Notes: generated from the sequence alone by a model not told the origin. 64,000 nucleotides of DNA from Nostoc linckia FACHB-104 (GCF_014696615.1 NZ_JACJQJ010000010.1:113844-177843); one strand, 5' to 3'; counted from the stretch's first letter, positions 18,493 through 29,375 are shown. Made by a program: numbers and translations.

Positions 18493-21488
18493 AATCCTGG
18501 CGCTTTTCCAAGCTTGGTATAAAATCTCAAATCGCTCAACGTGGCGATCGCCTCTAGCTGAAAGTTATCCACTAAATATTTCAAGGCCTCTGCTAGGGGT
18601 TGTTCCTGGCTAGAGATTTGAGCAATCAGTTCGTAGAGTTTGGCATCATTCAGATCCAAGGCGGCTTCATAAACTTCCCCAATCCACTCCTTGGGCATTA
18701 CCTGCAAGTCCGCAGCAGTAAGGGATTTTTTTGGTGAAGTTACTTTGTTGCTATCAGGTGCGACGACTTCACTATATATGTAGCGTACCCCCAAGTACTG
18801 CGCCATCTTCTCAAACAGTATCGTTTCTGTAAAAGGCTTGGCAACATGGTCATTGCAACCCGCTTGCATACTGGCTTGGCAGTCTTGTTCAAAAGCTGCG
18901 GCAGTTAGAGCAATAATAGTGACATCTTCTCCGCCTGCTGTGGCTCTGATTTGTTGTGTAGCTGTGTAGCCATCCATCACAGGCATTTGAATATCCATCC
19001 ATATCAGGTGAGGATGCCATTCTTGCCACATCGCGATCGCTTCTGCACCATTTTCCACAGCGCACACTTCAAAGCCTACTGACTCTAGCAACTTGACTAA
19101 AAGTTGACGATTTTCTAAAACGTCTTCTACCACAAGAATCCGGTAAGTGGATTGTCCTGGTTCTAAACTAATTACATAGCGGGTTGTTTCGGATGCTACC
19201 AAATCAATTGAGTCTACTACCTGCAAAAAGACTTCACAGGTAAAGGTTGTGCCTTGCTTTAAGGTGCTGTGGGCTGTGATATTACCACCCATCAATCGGG
19301 CAAACTGGCGACTAATTGATAAACCTAAGCCTGTACCTTGGGCATTGCGGCCCTTTTCTGTTTGCATAAAGGCTTCAAAAATCGATTCTAGATCTGAGGT
19401 AGGAATACCGCATCCAGTATCTTCGACTTCTAGACGCAGCATGATTTTCGATTCGCTTGCTGGTAAAGCTTGTACTCGCAGCGTGATGCTGCCGTTGCTG
19501 GTAAATTTAATGGCATTACCTAACAAGTTGATTAAGATTTGCCGCAGTTTGGCTTCATCACCACAAACATAATAAGGAACATTAGCATCGCGCAAATTTT
19601 GAAGATTCAAGCCTTTCTGTGAGGCTTTGAGAGTAAACATATCGTTGAGCGATCGCAATAGTCGATGCAAATTAAAACAGCTTTCCTTGAGTACTATTTG
19701 TCCTGCTTCAATTCTCGACATCTCTAAAACATCGTTAATCAGAGCTAGTAAATGTTCTCCACTGCGGCTGATAATGCTCAGATGCTCGCGAAATTCATCA
19801 TGAGTTTCGCGATCGCGTACCATTAATTGCGTAAATCCGAGAATGGCGTTCATGGGAGTCCGCAGTTCGTGGCTCATTTTGGCTAGGAATTGGCTTTTGG
19901 CATGATTGGCGATCGCAGCTTGTTCTGCGGCTTGTTCTAGAGCAACTTGCGAAAACTCAAGTACTGCTAGCATCAAGGTATTTCGCATTTCCAAGGCTGC
20001 TTCCATCTCCGCACTTTGCCAAGGTAGGGATGTTTCTTTAACTATTTCTTGCCAAAGTTCAAAGGATTTACGCGGTGTTAATCGCATTTCATCATCGCTA
20101 GAGATGGAAACAGAGGTGTGGGGATTTCCTGCCCAATTAACTGTTTGAATTTGTTCTGGTCTAAACCAAATAATATGATAAGACTTTTGTTGCAGCACAA
20201 TTGAAATTACTAAAATTCCACTGGCAATTGCACTGAATTGCTGGGCTTGAGGATAAATTTTTGAGAGCGAATCAGTCACAAATATCGGTTGGCATTGTTT
20301 TTCTAATAACCAATTCATCAATGCTTTGACTTCATTTAAAGCAGGAGTTTCACCGAGCAGAGAAACTTCATTTTCTAGAATAATTGCGGCTCCCTGGGCG
20401 TGAACTAAATTCATGACAGCCAATTGGTTCTGCTGGAAAACCGATTCAATAAAGCTAGCTTCTTGAGATAATGCTGTTCGCAATTGTTCCTGAATTAATT
20501 TCACCTGTGAGCGATAATGATTCATCTCCTGCTCTTGTTGATAAGCTAATTCTAATGAGGCAAACTGCCCCAGAAATTCGCAAGCTTTTCGCATTTCATA
20601 ATCAACATATTTAGGAGAGTAATTATGACAAGCAATCAACCCCCAAAGTCGTTTGTCATTAATTAAAGAAATCGACATCGAAGCTGTCACACCCATATTT
20701 TGCAAATATTCCAGATGGCAAGGCGACACACTGCGTAAGTTGGCATGACTGAGATTCAGCGGTGTTTCTGTAATAGGATTATCCGTAGGAATTAGCTTTG
20801 CTGGTTGATAGTTAACACTGGGAATCAGTCGTAACCAGCTGTTGTAATATAGATTACGGGCTTGCTGGGGAATATCGAAAGCTGGATAATGTAGCCCCAG
20901 ATAGGTTTCTAAATTGTTAGCTTTGTCTTCTGCAAGCACAATGCCGCTATTGTCGGGAGCAAACTGGTAGATCATGACGCGATCAAAGCCAGTAATTAGT
21001 CGCACTTGTTTGGCTAAAGTTGCCGCCAAATCATTTAAAGTTTCGGTGGCGCGAAGCAGGGCGATCGCTTCTTTTAACAGGTGATAAAACTTGATCACCT
21101 GCTTACTTGTAGTTACTGGACTAGGTTCTAGTTCCATCACTAGGGCTGTACCACTGCGGTGCAATATTCCCTTAAAACTTTGGAAATACTTTTTTTGATT
21201 AACTGATGCTACTGCGCTCTTAATTTTTAAATCTAATGGGTTAACTACTTCTAAGTTATCTTCTCGAAGATATTGAGATATTTCTTTAACTTTCCCTTGA
21301 GAAAGCAGCACATTCAGCGGTTTACCAATAATATTTTCGGCGGGAATTCCTAATATTTGCTTGATGTTTTCACTAACTTGCAAAATTTTTAGTTCTGGTT
21401 CTTGCAATGTCAACAAAATCCCATGTGGTTGAATCAAACCAGGAATCTCAATCAATTCGCGATCACAATTAGTTAAATCGGTAGTCAT
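18477..21488 (-). CDS. Phytochrome-type hybrid histidine kinase (PAS-GAF-PHY-HK-REC) with two candidate bilin cysteines
   Basis: A red/far-red photoreceptor kinase of 1003 aa. The PAS domain begins IPGLIQPHG (15-23). The bilin GAF domain (about 140-315) has PAFDIP (Asp205) and [13 protein letters not shown] with Cys257-His258. The PHY domain (about 335-515) has NWAGNP and PRKSF (472-476), the tongue motif. HisKA has the phospho-acceptor His540 in [10 protein letters not shown], and HATPase_c has NAIKFT and GTGLGLSIS. The receiver has Asp832 ([10 protein letters not shown]) and Lys884. Both Cys257 (Cph1-type phycocyanobilin site) and Cys8 in NCDRE (the biliverdin site of bacteriophytochromes) are present. 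The start ATG lies at the edge of a CCCCAAT heptamer tract without a ribosome site, and the last codons and stop lie inside a MITE end. Confidence 0.92.
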   Translation of the reverse strand: MTTDLTNCDRELIEIPGLIQPHGILLTLQEPELKILQVSENIKQILGIPAENIIGKPLNVLLSQGKVKEISQYLREDNLEVVNPLDLKIKSAVASVNQKKYFQSFKGILHRSGTALVMELEPSPVTTSKQVIKFYHLLKEAIALLRATETLNDLAATLAKQVRLITGFDRVMIYQFAPDNSGIVLAEDKANNLETYLGLHYPAFDIPQQARNLYYNSWLRLIPSVNYQPAKLIPTDNPITETPLNLSHANLRSVSPCHLEYLQNMGVTASMSISLINDKRLWGLIACHNYSPKYVDYEMRKACEFLGQFASLELAYQQEQEMNHYRSQVKLIQEQLRTALSQEASFIESVFQQNQLAVMNLVHAQGAAIILENEVSLLGETPALNEVKALMNWLLEKQCQPIFVTDSLSKIYPQAQQFSAIASGILVISIVLQQKSYHIIWFRPEQIQTVNWAGNPHTSVSISSDDEMRLTPRKSFELWQEIVKETSLPWQSAEMEAALEMRNTLMLAVLEFSQVALEQAAEQAAIANHAKSQFLAKMSHELRTPMNAILGFTQLMVRDRETHDEFREHLSIISRSGEHLLALINDVLEMSRIEAGQIVLKESCFNLHRLLRSLNDMFTLKASQKGLNLQNLRDANVPYYVCGDEAKLRQILINLLGNAIKFTSNGSITLRVQALPASESKIMLRLEVEDTGCGIPTSDLESIFEAFMQTEKGRNAQGTGLGLSISRQFARLMGGNITAHSTLKQGTTFTCEVFLQVVDSIDLVASETTRYVISLEPGQSTYRILVVEDVLENRQLLVKLLESVGFEVCAVENGAEAIAMWQEWHPHLIWMDIQMPVMDGYTATQQIRATAGGEDVTIIALTAAAFEQDCQASMQAGCNDHVAKPFTETILFEKMAQYLGVRYIYSEVVAPDSNKVTSPKKSLTAADLQVMPKEWIGEVYEAALDLNDAKLYELIAQISSQEQPLAEALKYLVDNFQLEAIATLSDLRFYTKLGKAPGLGTSN

Positions 21489-21626
21489 TGGGGATTGGGG
21501 ATTGGGGACTGGGGATTGGGGACTGGGGACTAGGGACTAGGGGACATGGAGAAATTACCCACTACTCATTACTCATTACCCATTACTCATTACTCAATGC
21601 CCAGTGCCCCATGCCCCATGCCCTAA
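21489..21626. repeat. Heptamer repeat tract between two sensor kinase genes
   Basis: GGGGATT/GGGGACT heptamers (21488-21545) followed by ACTCATT/ACCCATT units (21558-21600) and a CCCCATG run fill the gap between the phytochrome gene and the upstream hybrid kinase gene. No promoter can be read with confidence. Confidence 0.75.
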
Positions 21627-23795
21627 CTAACTGAGCACTCTTTTCTGACGTTCTAGCTGCAAAGCTGCTTTGACTCTTTCAAATTCTGTTTCTAACTGAT
21701 AAAGTCGCTCTAGAAGATGGCTCATTTCCGAAAAAGCGATCGCTTCTATTTCTCGACAAAGTTCTGTGAGATTCCTCGCTCCTAAATAAGCGCTACTTGA
21801 TTTCCAGCTATGGGCTAGACGGTGTATAGTTGGGGCATCTCCTTGAGTAACAGCTTTCCGAATTTGCTCCAGTATATGTGGGGAATCTTCTAAATAACAG
21901 TCAATAATTTCTGAGACAAATGTTTCATCGTCTCCAGCCATTTCATAAATTTTTTGAATAGCTTGAGTATTAATGGCTGGTAAATCTGCTACTGCCACAA
22001 AAGAGCGATTTGTTGATGGTTCCTTGACTTGATGGGAGTGGCGATCGCTTCTGCTGGGGGGGATGAAACCACCATTAGTAGAAACTATCGGCAGACATCG
22101 GCTTAAGGCTTGAGCTAGTATGTCAATACGGATAGGTTTGGTGATGTAGTCATCCATTCCCGCTGTGAAACATTCCTCGCGATCGCCTTGCAGGGCGCGG
22201 GCTGTCACGGCAATAATTCGCGGGCGTAAACCCAATGGATACTTTTGACAGATGAGCTTTGTGGTTTCTAATCCGTCCATTTCTGGCATTTGCACATCCA
22301 TTAAGATTACGTCGTAAGACAAGTGCTGGATAATTTCTAGGACTTCTTTGCCATTACTCACAACATCGGCTCTATATCCTAGTTGTTTGAGCATCAATAA
22401 AGCTAGCTTTTGATTCACTGCATGATCTTCCGCCAGCAAAATTCTCAAGGGGAAGTGTTCTGACATTTCCGAATTGAGGGAAATGAGATGAGATGTCTGG
22501 GTATTTGTTTGGCTAGTAGGTTGCACATTAGTTTTTCCGGTAGGTGCAGGATAACTAGCCGGGGCGAGGATAGTGAAATAAAAAGTAGATCCCTCTCCTA
22601 GGCGAGTATCTACCCACATTTTGCCGCCCATCAATTCGCTAAGTTGGCGGCTGATCGCTAATCCTAAACCTGTGCCTCCATAACAGCGTGTAGTGGAAGA
22701 ATCTATCTGACTAAAAGACACAAACAATCGATTCAGTTTATCTGCTGGTACGCCTACCCCTGTATCCTGAACAGAGAACTGGATCTCATACGTATGCTGG
22801 GGATCGGCGTTTTTAATTTGGGCAGCCTTCTGTGCCTTTTCCTGCTCAACTGCACCGGATTGATTAACTCCATTACCAGATGCAGTTGCGAGATGGGCTG
22901 TGACTGCAATTTTAATACTGCCATTAGGAGTAAATTTAATAGCATTACTCAGTAAATTCACTAAAATCTGACGCAGACGAGTCACATCTCCGACAATATT
23001 TGTCGGCACATCTGCTGCCATATGAAAGCTAATTTCTAATTGTTTTGCTGTGGCATCGTTGGCTAGCAATGCGATTGATTCTTTGATGCAGTTTACTAAA
23101 TCAAATGATTCTGCTTCTAGTTCTAATTTGCCAGACTCAATCTTAGAAAAATCTAAAATATTATTAATTAAAGATAGTAATATTTCACCACTGGAACGAA
23201 TTGTCTCCACAGCATCTTGTTGCTCTGGATTCAGCTTTGTATCTAGTAATAATCCCGTCATACCAATCACCGCATTCATCGGCGTGCGGATTTCATGGCT
23301 CATATTTGCTAAAAAATCGCTTTTAGCTTGGGTAGCTGCTTCTGCTGCTGCTTTTGCTTCCTCCAAGCGTTGATTCTGTTGAATTAACAGTTGCTGCTGT
23401 TGTCGAATGAGTAATTGATTTTTAATTCTTGCTAGTACTTCTAACTCTTTAAATGGTTTAGTAATATAGTCTTGCGCTCCCAACTCAAAAGCTTTGACTT
23501 TATCCTTAAGATCATCTAGAGCGCTAATAAATATAATTGGAATATTACGTGTTTTCTCTAGCAGCTTTAACTGCTGACAAACTTCATAGCCGTTCATTTC
23601 CGGCATATTAACGTCAAGTAAAATTAAATCTGGTACCTCTCGTTGGGCAGCTTGCAAAGCCATACGTCCACTGAGCGATTTGCGAAGCACATAACCCTCT
23701 GACTCTAGCATTTTGGCTAATAAACGTAGATTGTCAGGGTTGTCATCTACGAGTAAAATATTTGTTTGCGATGCTGCTTTCAGTAAGGTATCCAT
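21627..23795 (-). CDS. Hybrid response regulator / histidine kinase (REC-HK-REC-HPt)
   Basis: Numbered from the ATG at 23795 (722 aa), the domains are: receiver 1 (about 10-130, [14 protein letters not shown] with Asp61), coiled linker, HisKA with His167 in [12 protein letters not shown], HATPase_c ([31 protein letters not shown]), receiver 2 ([15 protein letters not shown]) and a C-terminal HPt domain with the His in [16 protein letters not shown]. This is a complete internal phosphorelay. It has no membrane segment and no own sensor domain, so the input is probably phosphorylation of receiver 1. It is directly upstream of the phytochrome gene on the same strand, so a shared light-signalling pathway is plausible. 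A longer start at 23849 is possible. Confidence 0.9.
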   Translation of the reverse strand: MDTLLKAASQTNILLVDDNPDNLRLLAKMLESEGYVLRKSLSGRMALQAAQREVPDLILLDVNMPEMNGYEVCQQLKLLEKTRNIPIIFISALDDLKDKVKAFELGAQDYITKPFKELEVLARIKNQLLIRQQQQLLIQQNQRLEEAKAAAEAATQAKSDFLANMSHEIRTPMNAVIGMTGLLLDTKLNPEQQDAVETIRSSGEILLSLINNILDFSKIESGKLELEAESFDLVNCIKESIALLANDATAKQLEISFHMAADVPTNIVGDVTRLRQILVNLLSNAIKFTPNGSIKIAVTAHLATASGNGVNQSGAVEQEKAQKAAQIKNADPQHTYEIQFSVQDTGVGVPADKLNRLFVSFSQIDSSTTRCYGGTGLGLAISRQLSELMGGKMWVDTRLGEGSTFYFTILAPASYPAPTGKTNVQPTSQTNTQTSHLISLNSEMSEHFPLRILLAEDHAVNQKLALLMLKQLGYRADVVSNGKEVLEIIQHLSYDVILMDVQMPEMDGLETTKLICQKYPLGLRPRIIAVTARALQGDREECFTAGMDDYITKPIRIDILAQALSRCLPIVSTNGGFIPPSRSDRHSHQVKEPSTNRSFVAVADLPAINTQAIQKIYEMAGDDETFVSEIIDCYLEDSPHILEQIRKAVTQGDAPTIHRLAHSWKSSSAYLGARNLTELCREIEAIAFSEMSHLLERLYQLETEFERVKAALQLERQKRVLS

Positions 23796-23849
23796 AGTAA
23801 TTGGAATTAAGGCCGATTTAAAATAGCGATTGCTTATCATAGAAAGCAA

Positions 23850-24273
23850 TCAACTCAATATTTCAGAGCATCTGCAAGAATTAATCTTGGCAGTAAATAT
23901 TCTTAATGATTTGGTCAAGTCTGTCAGCCTTACAGATTTATGGGAAAATCTCTACATTTAATTCTTTATACGGCAAAAAAAACAGATTGTAAACTAAAAT
24001 CAATCTCATATTTGCCAATTGTATATAAGTTTAAAAACTCTACTTAACTAATTAATAAAGTGTCATACTTATTATGCAATTATTACTTAAGCTTGGGGTT
24101 AATAACCTAAGTACTTGCGTAGAAAGGAAATCGGGAAGAAGCAATAATGGAATAGGGAGTTTTTAAGCAGTAAAATCTCAGCTACATCTCAACGATTTAA
24201 AAAATTTAAGCTTAAATTTTTTAAATAATATTTAAGCGGATAAACATTTATAATTAAGCAATTTCCAAAATTA
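23850..24273. other. Upstream region of the hybrid kinase, no gene seen
   Basis: Very AT-rich sequence with runs such as TTTAAGCTTAAATTTTTTAAA near 24210. No convincing reading frame. It probably carries the promoter of the minus-strand kinase gene. Confidence 0.4.
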
Positions 24274-24352
24274 TACCAATTCATGATATACCACAAAATT
24301 GTGGATGTTCCCTACCTGCCCATCTGTCGCGTTCTTTTTCCAAAATGGTATG
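24274..24352 (+). repeat. TACCAATT-family dispersed element, degenerate copy
   Basis: Begins TACCAATTCATGATAT and ends TTTTTCCAAAATGGTA, with CCCATCTGTCGCGTTC inside, aligning with the complete copies at 24533 and 50701, but the palindromic core is lost. About 79 bases. Confidence 0.55.
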
Positions 24353-24532
24353 AGATTATCCAGTTTTGAAGAAATAATAAGGTTGATGATTTTTCCTCTA
24401 ACTTGAAAGTCTGAGTGCTAAGTAAAAATCCCATTCCAACTTTCATGCATAGGAGTGATTTTTTTGCTCAATACTGTTTACACAGTATGCTTCTAAACCC
24501 CAAAAAGCAAGATAACTAATAACCGCAAATAA

Positions 24533-24630
24533 TACCAATTCAAATAATGTTTGCGACACATCAATATATTCTAGAGGGCACGGCGTGCCGTGCCCCTACA
24601 ATCTGTCACATTCTTTTTTCAAATTGGTAT
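24533..24630 (+). repeat. TACCAATT-family dispersed element, complete copy
   Basis: A 98-base element. The terminal inverted repeats are TACCAATTCAAA and TTTCAAATTGGTA. The centre carries GGGCACGGCGTGCCGTGCCC, a near-perfect palindrome, then CTACAATCTGTCACA. It is the same as 50701-50799 in inverse orientation. It is too short to encode a protein, so if mobile it depends on a transposase elsewhere. Confidence 0.78.
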
Positions 24631-24718
24631 AACTATAGCGGTTTCCATATGGTGAGGTACAGTAATAAGAGAATCAACGCAGATAAATTTGTACCTCAGC
24701 AGATTAAGAAATGCTATA

Positions 24719-24845
24719 AGGGACTTCCAACTAAAAAATATTCCATCCCTGCGGGACGCTACGCGAACGCTTTGTCAGCAGAGGAAGCAGAGGAGAAAGA
24801 ATCTGCAGCTATGAAAATGGGATAATTTATTTTCTGGAAGTCCCT
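24719..24845 (-). mobile_element. MITE-like element, AGGGACTTCCA family, copy 2
   Basis: 127 bases, in inverse orientation to the 25739 copy. Perfect 11-base ends AGGGACTTCCA (24719-24729) and TGGAAGTCCCT (24835-24845). The interior contains TATTCCATCCCTGCGGGACG and GCAGAGGAAGCAGAGG and ends with GGGATAATTTATTTTCTGG. No coding capacity of its own. Confidence 0.85.
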
Positions 24846-24954
24846 AAGAAAATACTAGATTTTATTACGAATTTGTTACTTATATAAGTATAGGTAATAG
24901 GTAATTTGTCCTCCTTGTTCGACATGAAATCAAGGAGAAAGCATGAATCTCTGA

Positions 24955-25554
24955 TTATAATGTTGCGACCAGTTCCTTAAGGCGATCGCGTCCATCTCGA
25001 AAAACCGACCAACCATCCCCGACTAATACTGTATCTACCTGAGTGAGATTTGCCAATCTCTGCACAGATGCTACAGCTTGTTCACGACTCATCAGCTTTT
25101 CATCTGGCAATATTGTTAATGTACCTGCTTTGTGGGCGCGTACCAAATCCCCAGTAATTAAAGTCGTTTCTTCTAGCAATAGCGCCAGTTCGCCGGGAGT
25201 TTTAGAACCTTGGAGTTCAATCACCTTTAATCCTGGGACTAATTCTTCACCATCACTCAGCCAGCGATCGCAATTTATCGGAAAATTATCTTTTTCGGCT
25301 ATGGGCCCAGCTAGTTTAGCATAGGTTTGATCGGCAATATCCTTCGCTGACCTAGCATGATCAGAGTTAGTCAGTACAATCCAAGCAACATCACCCAGAG
25401 AATTTAGGTGATTCCAATCGTGATTAGATAAAGCTACCGGATCTATTAAGATATTGCCCTCTGGACGAATCCAGGCAATCCCATTAAAATCAATGTTTCT
25501 TGCGGGATTGAAAGTAGACCAACCATAGAGATCCGGACGGTGCAGAGATTTCAT
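24955..25554 (-). CDS. MBL-fold (metallo-beta-lactamase-like) protein with a degenerate metal site
   Basis: A protein of 199 aa with the alternating strands of the MBL fold: GNILIDPVAL, VAWIVLTNSDHARSAKDIAD, LKVIELQGSKTPGELALLLE, TTLITGDLVRAHKAG and DTVLVGDGWSVF. The usual HxHxDH motif is replaced by TNSDHARS, so only the Asp-His part is visible; a metal site may be incomplete. Substrate unknown. It stands alone, followed downstream by a repeat-rich gap. Confidence 0.75.
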   Translation of the reverse strand: MKSLHRPDLYGWSTFNPARNIDFNGIAWIRPEGNILIDPVALSNHDWNHLNSLGDVAWIVLTNSDHARSAKDIADQTYAKLAGPIAEKDNFPINCDRWLSDGEELVPGLKVIELQGSKTPGELALLLEETTLITGDLVRAHKAGTLTILPDEKLMSREQAVASVQRLANLTQVDTVLVGDGWSVFRDGRDRLKELVATL

Positions 25555-25738
25555 ATTTATTTTGGGTCAATACCTTCAATAATTTAGTATCCGTAAATTT
25601 AGGATAGAAATCAAGTTATATTATGTCCGGCTAATCAGTTATAGTTTGGCACATCTGTGCAGAAAGCTCTCAATTCTCTTGTGTTCCCCTCTGCTTGTGC
25701 TGCTGCTTTCAGGATAAGTCTTAACTGAACATGATATT

Positions 25739-25857
25739 AGGGACTTCCAGAAAATAAATTATCCCCTTTTCATAGTGGCAGATTCTTCCTCCTCTGCATA
25801 CACAGCGTTCGCGTAGCGTCCCGCAGGGATGGAATATTTTTTTAGTTGGAAGTCCCT
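25739..25857 (+). mobile_element. MITE-like element, AGGGACTTCCA family, copy 3
   Basis: 119 bases with perfect 11-base terminal inverted repeats AGGGACTTCCA (25739-25749) and TGGAAGTCCCT (25847-25857). This copy is the cleanest and defines the family: ATTATCCCCTTTTCATAGTGG, TTCCTCCTCTGCATACACAG, then GTCCCGCAGGGATGGAATA. It sits in the gap before the WD40 kinase gene. Confidence 0.85.
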
Positions 25858-26116
25858 TAATGGGTGTCAAGTCTCAAAACTCAGGTTTCTACGGAGATGC
25901 TTGTTATACACTAAAATTATTTTACAGTTTTAAATAGATTTCGATTTTCTCATCTAAGTTTTTTAGATGCTGACTCAGAATCCCTAGAGGAAATATTAAA
26001 TTACATATAGTAAAACTTAACTGCATCTACTTTGAAACTTCTAGTTTTTTCAGAATCAGATTTTATTGCCAAATTTTATACTCTTCCCTATTCTCAACTT
26101 GGACGACATTTAATAT
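25858..26116. other. AT-rich leader of the WD40 kinase gene
   Basis: No gene. The region probably carries the promoter of the kinase gene that starts at 26117; I could not single out promoter boxes. Confidence 0.3.
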
Positions 26117-28255
26117 ATGCAAATCTGCCAAAACTCTAATTGCTCAAATCCTTTTAACCCCGATGGTAATAAATTTTGTACCAGTTGTGGAGGAAACAAC
26201 TTTGGTACTTTATTCAAAAACCGCTACCGTATTAATCGATTATTAGGTGAAGGTGGTTTTGGTAAAACCTATGAAGCTAGGGATATAGATAGATTAGATG
26301 CACCTTGTGTAATTAAGCAATTTATGCCTCAAGTCCAGGGAACTAGCGCGCTTAAAAAAGCTGCGGAAATGTTTAAAGAAGAAGCAAGGCGCTTGTTTGA
26401 ACTAGGAGAAAATCATCCCCAAATTCCGCAGTTAGTTGCCTATTTTGAGCAAGGATTGAATTTATATTTAGTACAAGAATTTATTGCAGGAGAAACTTTA
26501 GCTACAGAACTGCAACAACATGCTTTTAATGAAATGCAGATTCGGGAACTGTTAGCTGATTTATTGCCAATTCTGCAATTTATTCATGAGCGTAATGTCA
26601 TTCATCGGGATATTAAACCAGAAAATATCATTCGTCGGGGCTACGATCACAAACTGGTATTGATTGACTTTGGGGGTGCTAAACAAGTTACACAAACTAC
26701 TTTAGCCCGTCAGGGTACAGGAATTTATACCATTGGTTATGCTCCTTTGGAACAAATGCAAGGCTACGCTTATCCAGCCAGTGATTTATATGCTTTGGGT
26801 GCAACTTGTGCGCGGCTATTAACTCGGTGTTTACCTTTACAAGACCCCTATGGTAATCTTGCGGATTCTCTTTATGATGTGAGAGAAGCGCGGTGGCTGT
26901 GGCGAGAACGGGCCCAAGAACAAGGTTTGAGTATTAGTCATGATTTAGGAAGGATTCTTGATAAGTTGCTCAAGCATTTTGTTGGAGAAAGATATCAATC
27001 AGCAACCGAAGTTTTGCAAGATTTACAAACTCCTAAAAGTAGTAATGTACCACCAACAATTCCTATTGCTACTCCATCTACAAATAATGCTCAAGCTTAT
27101 AACTATTGGGGATTAGACAAGGCGCAACGCCAAGATTACCAAGGTGCAATTACAGATTTTAATCGTGCTTTACAACTAGATCCCAATTATGTTGAGGCTT
27201 GGTGTAATCGAGGTAATATCTACTTCCAAATAGGCCAGTATGATACTGCCCTTGCAGATTACGATCGCGCTTTAACTATCAATCCTAACTTTGCAGAGGC
27301 GTTACAAGGTCGAGAGAAAATTTTGTCTATGCAGCGCAGAACTATACCTGTTCAGTCGCAACCGCAATTCCAACAAGCAGTTTTTGCCTATAGTTTAAAT
27401 GGTCACTCTCAGCTTGTGAGATCAGTTACCTTCAGCAGAAATCTGCAAACCCTAATTAGTAGCAGTAATGATAAGACAATCAGGATTTGGAATCTGGATA
27501 CACGTAAACTACAGGGCGTACTAAATGAAACTGGTATTTGGATAGTAACTGCGATCGCTCCCGATGGACAGACTATAGTCAGTGGCAGTAGCGATAATAC
27601 AATCAAGATTTGGCATCTAAGTGCTAATAAACCCCAGCGTGTCCTTAGAGGACATTTTGATTTAATTAATTCCCTGTCCATCAGTCCTAATGGGCAAACT
27701 CTTGTTTCTGGGAGTAGGGATAAAACAATTAGAATTTGGCAATTAGAGACAGGAAACTTACAGCAAACTCTCCCCATAAATAGTGGCTTTGTTTACACCA
27801 CAGCTATCAGTCCCGATGGTAAATTTCTCATTAGTGGTGGTAGCGATAAAGTAATTAAAATTTGGCGGTTGGATAAAGGTGAATTACTCCACACCATTAC
27901 AGGTAACCCTGGCTTTGTGCGTGCTGTGGCTGTGAGTTCAGCCCTACAAATCATCGCCAGTGGCGGCTTTGGTTCAACCATCAACCTTTGGAACCTAAAT
28001 ACAGGACAACCACAGCAGCGTTTGGAAGGACATCAAGGTTTGATTCAATCCTTAGTGATTACCCCCGATGGGCAAACCTTGATTAGTGGTAGCAGCGATC
28101 GCACAATTAAAATTTGGAATTTACAAACTGGTAAATTACTGCAAACCCTCTCAGGACATACAGCCAGCGTCTTATCTCTCGATATCAGTCCCGATGGGCG
28201 AACCCTCGCCAGCGCTGGTGAGGATAAAACTGTTAGGATTTGGCAAGCAGGTTAA
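26117..28255 (+). CDS. Serine/threonine protein kinase with zinc ribbon, TPR and WD40 repeats
   Basis: 712 aa. A four-Cys zinc ribbon opens the protein (Cys4, Cys9, Cys21, Cys24). The eukaryotic-type kinase domain (about 36-300) has GEGGFG (44-49), Lys67 in CVIKQF, the catalytic HRDIKPEN (Asp165) and DFGGAK (Asp184), so it should be active. Two TPR motifs follow (about 330-400; AWCNRGNIYFQIGQYDTALA). Seven WD40 blades fill 405-712, each ending like DKTIRIWNL. No membrane segment, so a cytoplasmic kinase with a scaffold propeller, a design common in filamentous cyanobacteria. Targets are unknown. Confidence 0.93.
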   Translation: MQICQNSNCSNPFNPDGNKFCTSCGGNNFGTLFKNRYRINRLLGEGGFGKTYEARDIDRLDAPCVIKQFMPQVQGTSALKKAAEMFKEEARRLFELGENHPQIPQLVAYFEQGLNLYLVQEFIAGETLATELQQHAFNEMQIRELLADLLPILQFIHERNVIHRDIKPENIIRRGYDHKLVLIDFGGAKQVTQTTLARQGTGIYTIGYAPLEQMQGYAYPASDLYALGATCARLLTRCLPLQDPYGNLADSLYDVREARWLWRERAQEQGLSISHDLGRILDKLLKHFVGERYQSATEVLQDLQTPKSSNVPPTIPIATPSTNNAQAYNYWGLDKAQRQDYQGAITDFNRALQLDPNYVEAWCNRGNIYFQIGQYDTALADYDRALTINPNFAEALQGREKILSMQRRTIPVQSQPQFQQAVFAYSLNGHSQLVRSVTFSRNLQTLISSSNDKTIRIWNLDTRKLQGVLNETGIWIVTAIAPDGQTIVSGSSDNTIKIWHLSANKPQRVLRGHFDLINSLSISPNGQTLVSGSRDKTIRIWQLETGNLQQTLPINSGFVYTTAISPDGKFLISGGSDKVIKIWRLDKGELLHTITGNPGFVRAVAVSSALQIIASGGFGSTINLWNLNTGQPQQRLEGHQGLIQSLVITPDGQTLISGSSDRTIKIWNLQTGKLLQTLSGHTASVLSLDISPDGRTLASAGEDKTVRIWQAG

Positions 28256-28309
28256 TTGATACGATGTCTATTGACAAGCTGCGAAGTAGCTACCCATTGC
28301 ACCCCATCC

Positions 28310-29269
28310 CTACTGGCATTGTTGATACAACGATAATAAAGTACATTCCCAAACAAGACGCGGTTGGGCATAGCAAAGTAGAGATTTACGAGCGTTTTCT
28401 AGCTGTTTAATAATGCCTACGCGATACCATTTATGCCAGTAAAATTGCTGAAGATAATCAACTAACCACAGTTGTGCTTCTGTATCTAAATCTTTATCAA
28501 TGGTTTTAGCTAACTCTAAAGCCTGACGGTATGATGCAGGTGCTTTTTTCACGGCTTCGAGTAACTCAGGGGGAATAGCCTGTAGTTGCGCGTAAGATGC
28601 GATCGCACTTCCTGGGCTACCTGCTGCTATACTCAGCAATGCTTGATTTTGCAAAACTTCTCCATGTCCAGATTGAGTCAATACCTCAGCTAAAGACTCT
28701 CCATCTAAGCGATAAAAGGGAATGCGTTGACACCGTGACACTAATGTTGGTAACACAGCATCAGGTGTAGGTGCAATTAAAATTAATGTCGCCTTTCCTG
28801 GTTCTTCCAGCGTTTTCAGCAAAGCATTAGCTGCTGCTTCGGCCATTGTTTCCGCTTGTTCCAGCACCACTATATTTCTTGACGCTTCCAACGGCGGACG
28901 GCCGAGAAACTCTGTAATTTGCCGAATTTGCTCTAACCTAATTACAGGCGGTGCTTTACGCTTTACACCTTTTTCTGCTGCTTCTTTTGCTGTTAGCCTT
29001 TGACCTTGATATTGGTAAGTTGGCTCTACCCACAATACATCTGGGTGGTTACCTTGCAGCAAGCGATGATGTAAAGACCCACTTAATTTTGTCTCTACAT
29101 CCCTAGCAAATAGCAACTCAATAAAGCACCTTGCAGCTAAACTCCGTCCCACCCCATCCGGCCCCACAAATAGATAAGCCGGCGCAACGCGGTTTTGTTT
29201 AACAGCCTGAGTCAGTAACTCTATCGCTTGCTGTTGTCCTACCAGTGGTGCAAATGGATCATTGGTCAT
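28310..29269 (-). CDS. holB: DNA polymerase III subunit delta'
   Basis: Clamp-loader AAA+ subunit (319 aa). It begins FAPLVGQQQAIELLTQAVKQ, with a modified P-loop GPDGVGRSLAAR; the box VII-like region reads NALLKTLEEPGKATLILIAP and the sensor region TLVSRCQRIPF. The loss of the P-loop Lys-Thr pair is normal for delta', which does not hydrolyse ATP. It follows tmk on the same strand, as in many bacteria. The start ATG is itself part of the last TCATTGG heptamer of the repeat at 29262-29375. Confidence 0.9.
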   Translation of the reverse strand: MTNDPFAPLVGQQQAIELLTQAVKQNRVAPAYLFVGPDGVGRSLAARCFIELLFARDVETKLSGSLHHRLLQGNHPDVLWVEPTYQYQGQRLTAKEAAEKGVKRKAPPVIRLEQIRQITEFLGRPPLEASRNIVVLEQAETMAEAAANALLKTLEEPGKATLILIAPTPDAVLPTLVSRCQRIPFYRLDGESLAEVLTQSGHGEVLQNQALLSIAAGSPGSAIASYAQLQAIPPELLEAVKKAPASYRQALELAKTIDKDLDTEAQLWLVDYLQQFYWHKWYRVGIIKQLENARKSLLCYAQPRLVWECTLLSLYQQCQ

Positions 29270-29375
29270 TGGTCATTTGTCATTTGTCATTTGTCATTGG
29301 TCATTGGTCATTTGTCATTTGTCATTTGTCATTGGTCATTGGTCATTTGTCATTGGTCATTTGGTAATTGGTAAT
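29262..29375. repeat. Heptamer repeat (TCATTGG/TCATTTG) between tmk and holB
   Basis: About 16 tandem copies of the 7-base unit TCATTKG, interrupted only by unit variants, followed by CCCC-rich sequence to about 29465. On the minus strand it reads ATGACCA/ATGACAA and overlaps the holB start codon. Confidence 0.85.

Noticed and set aside
24547..24825. 92-codon open frame
   Set aside because: It runs through two different dispersed elements, so it is made of repeat sequence.
29262..29375. Possible CRISPR array
   Set aside because: The 7-base unit is directly tandem and without spacers.
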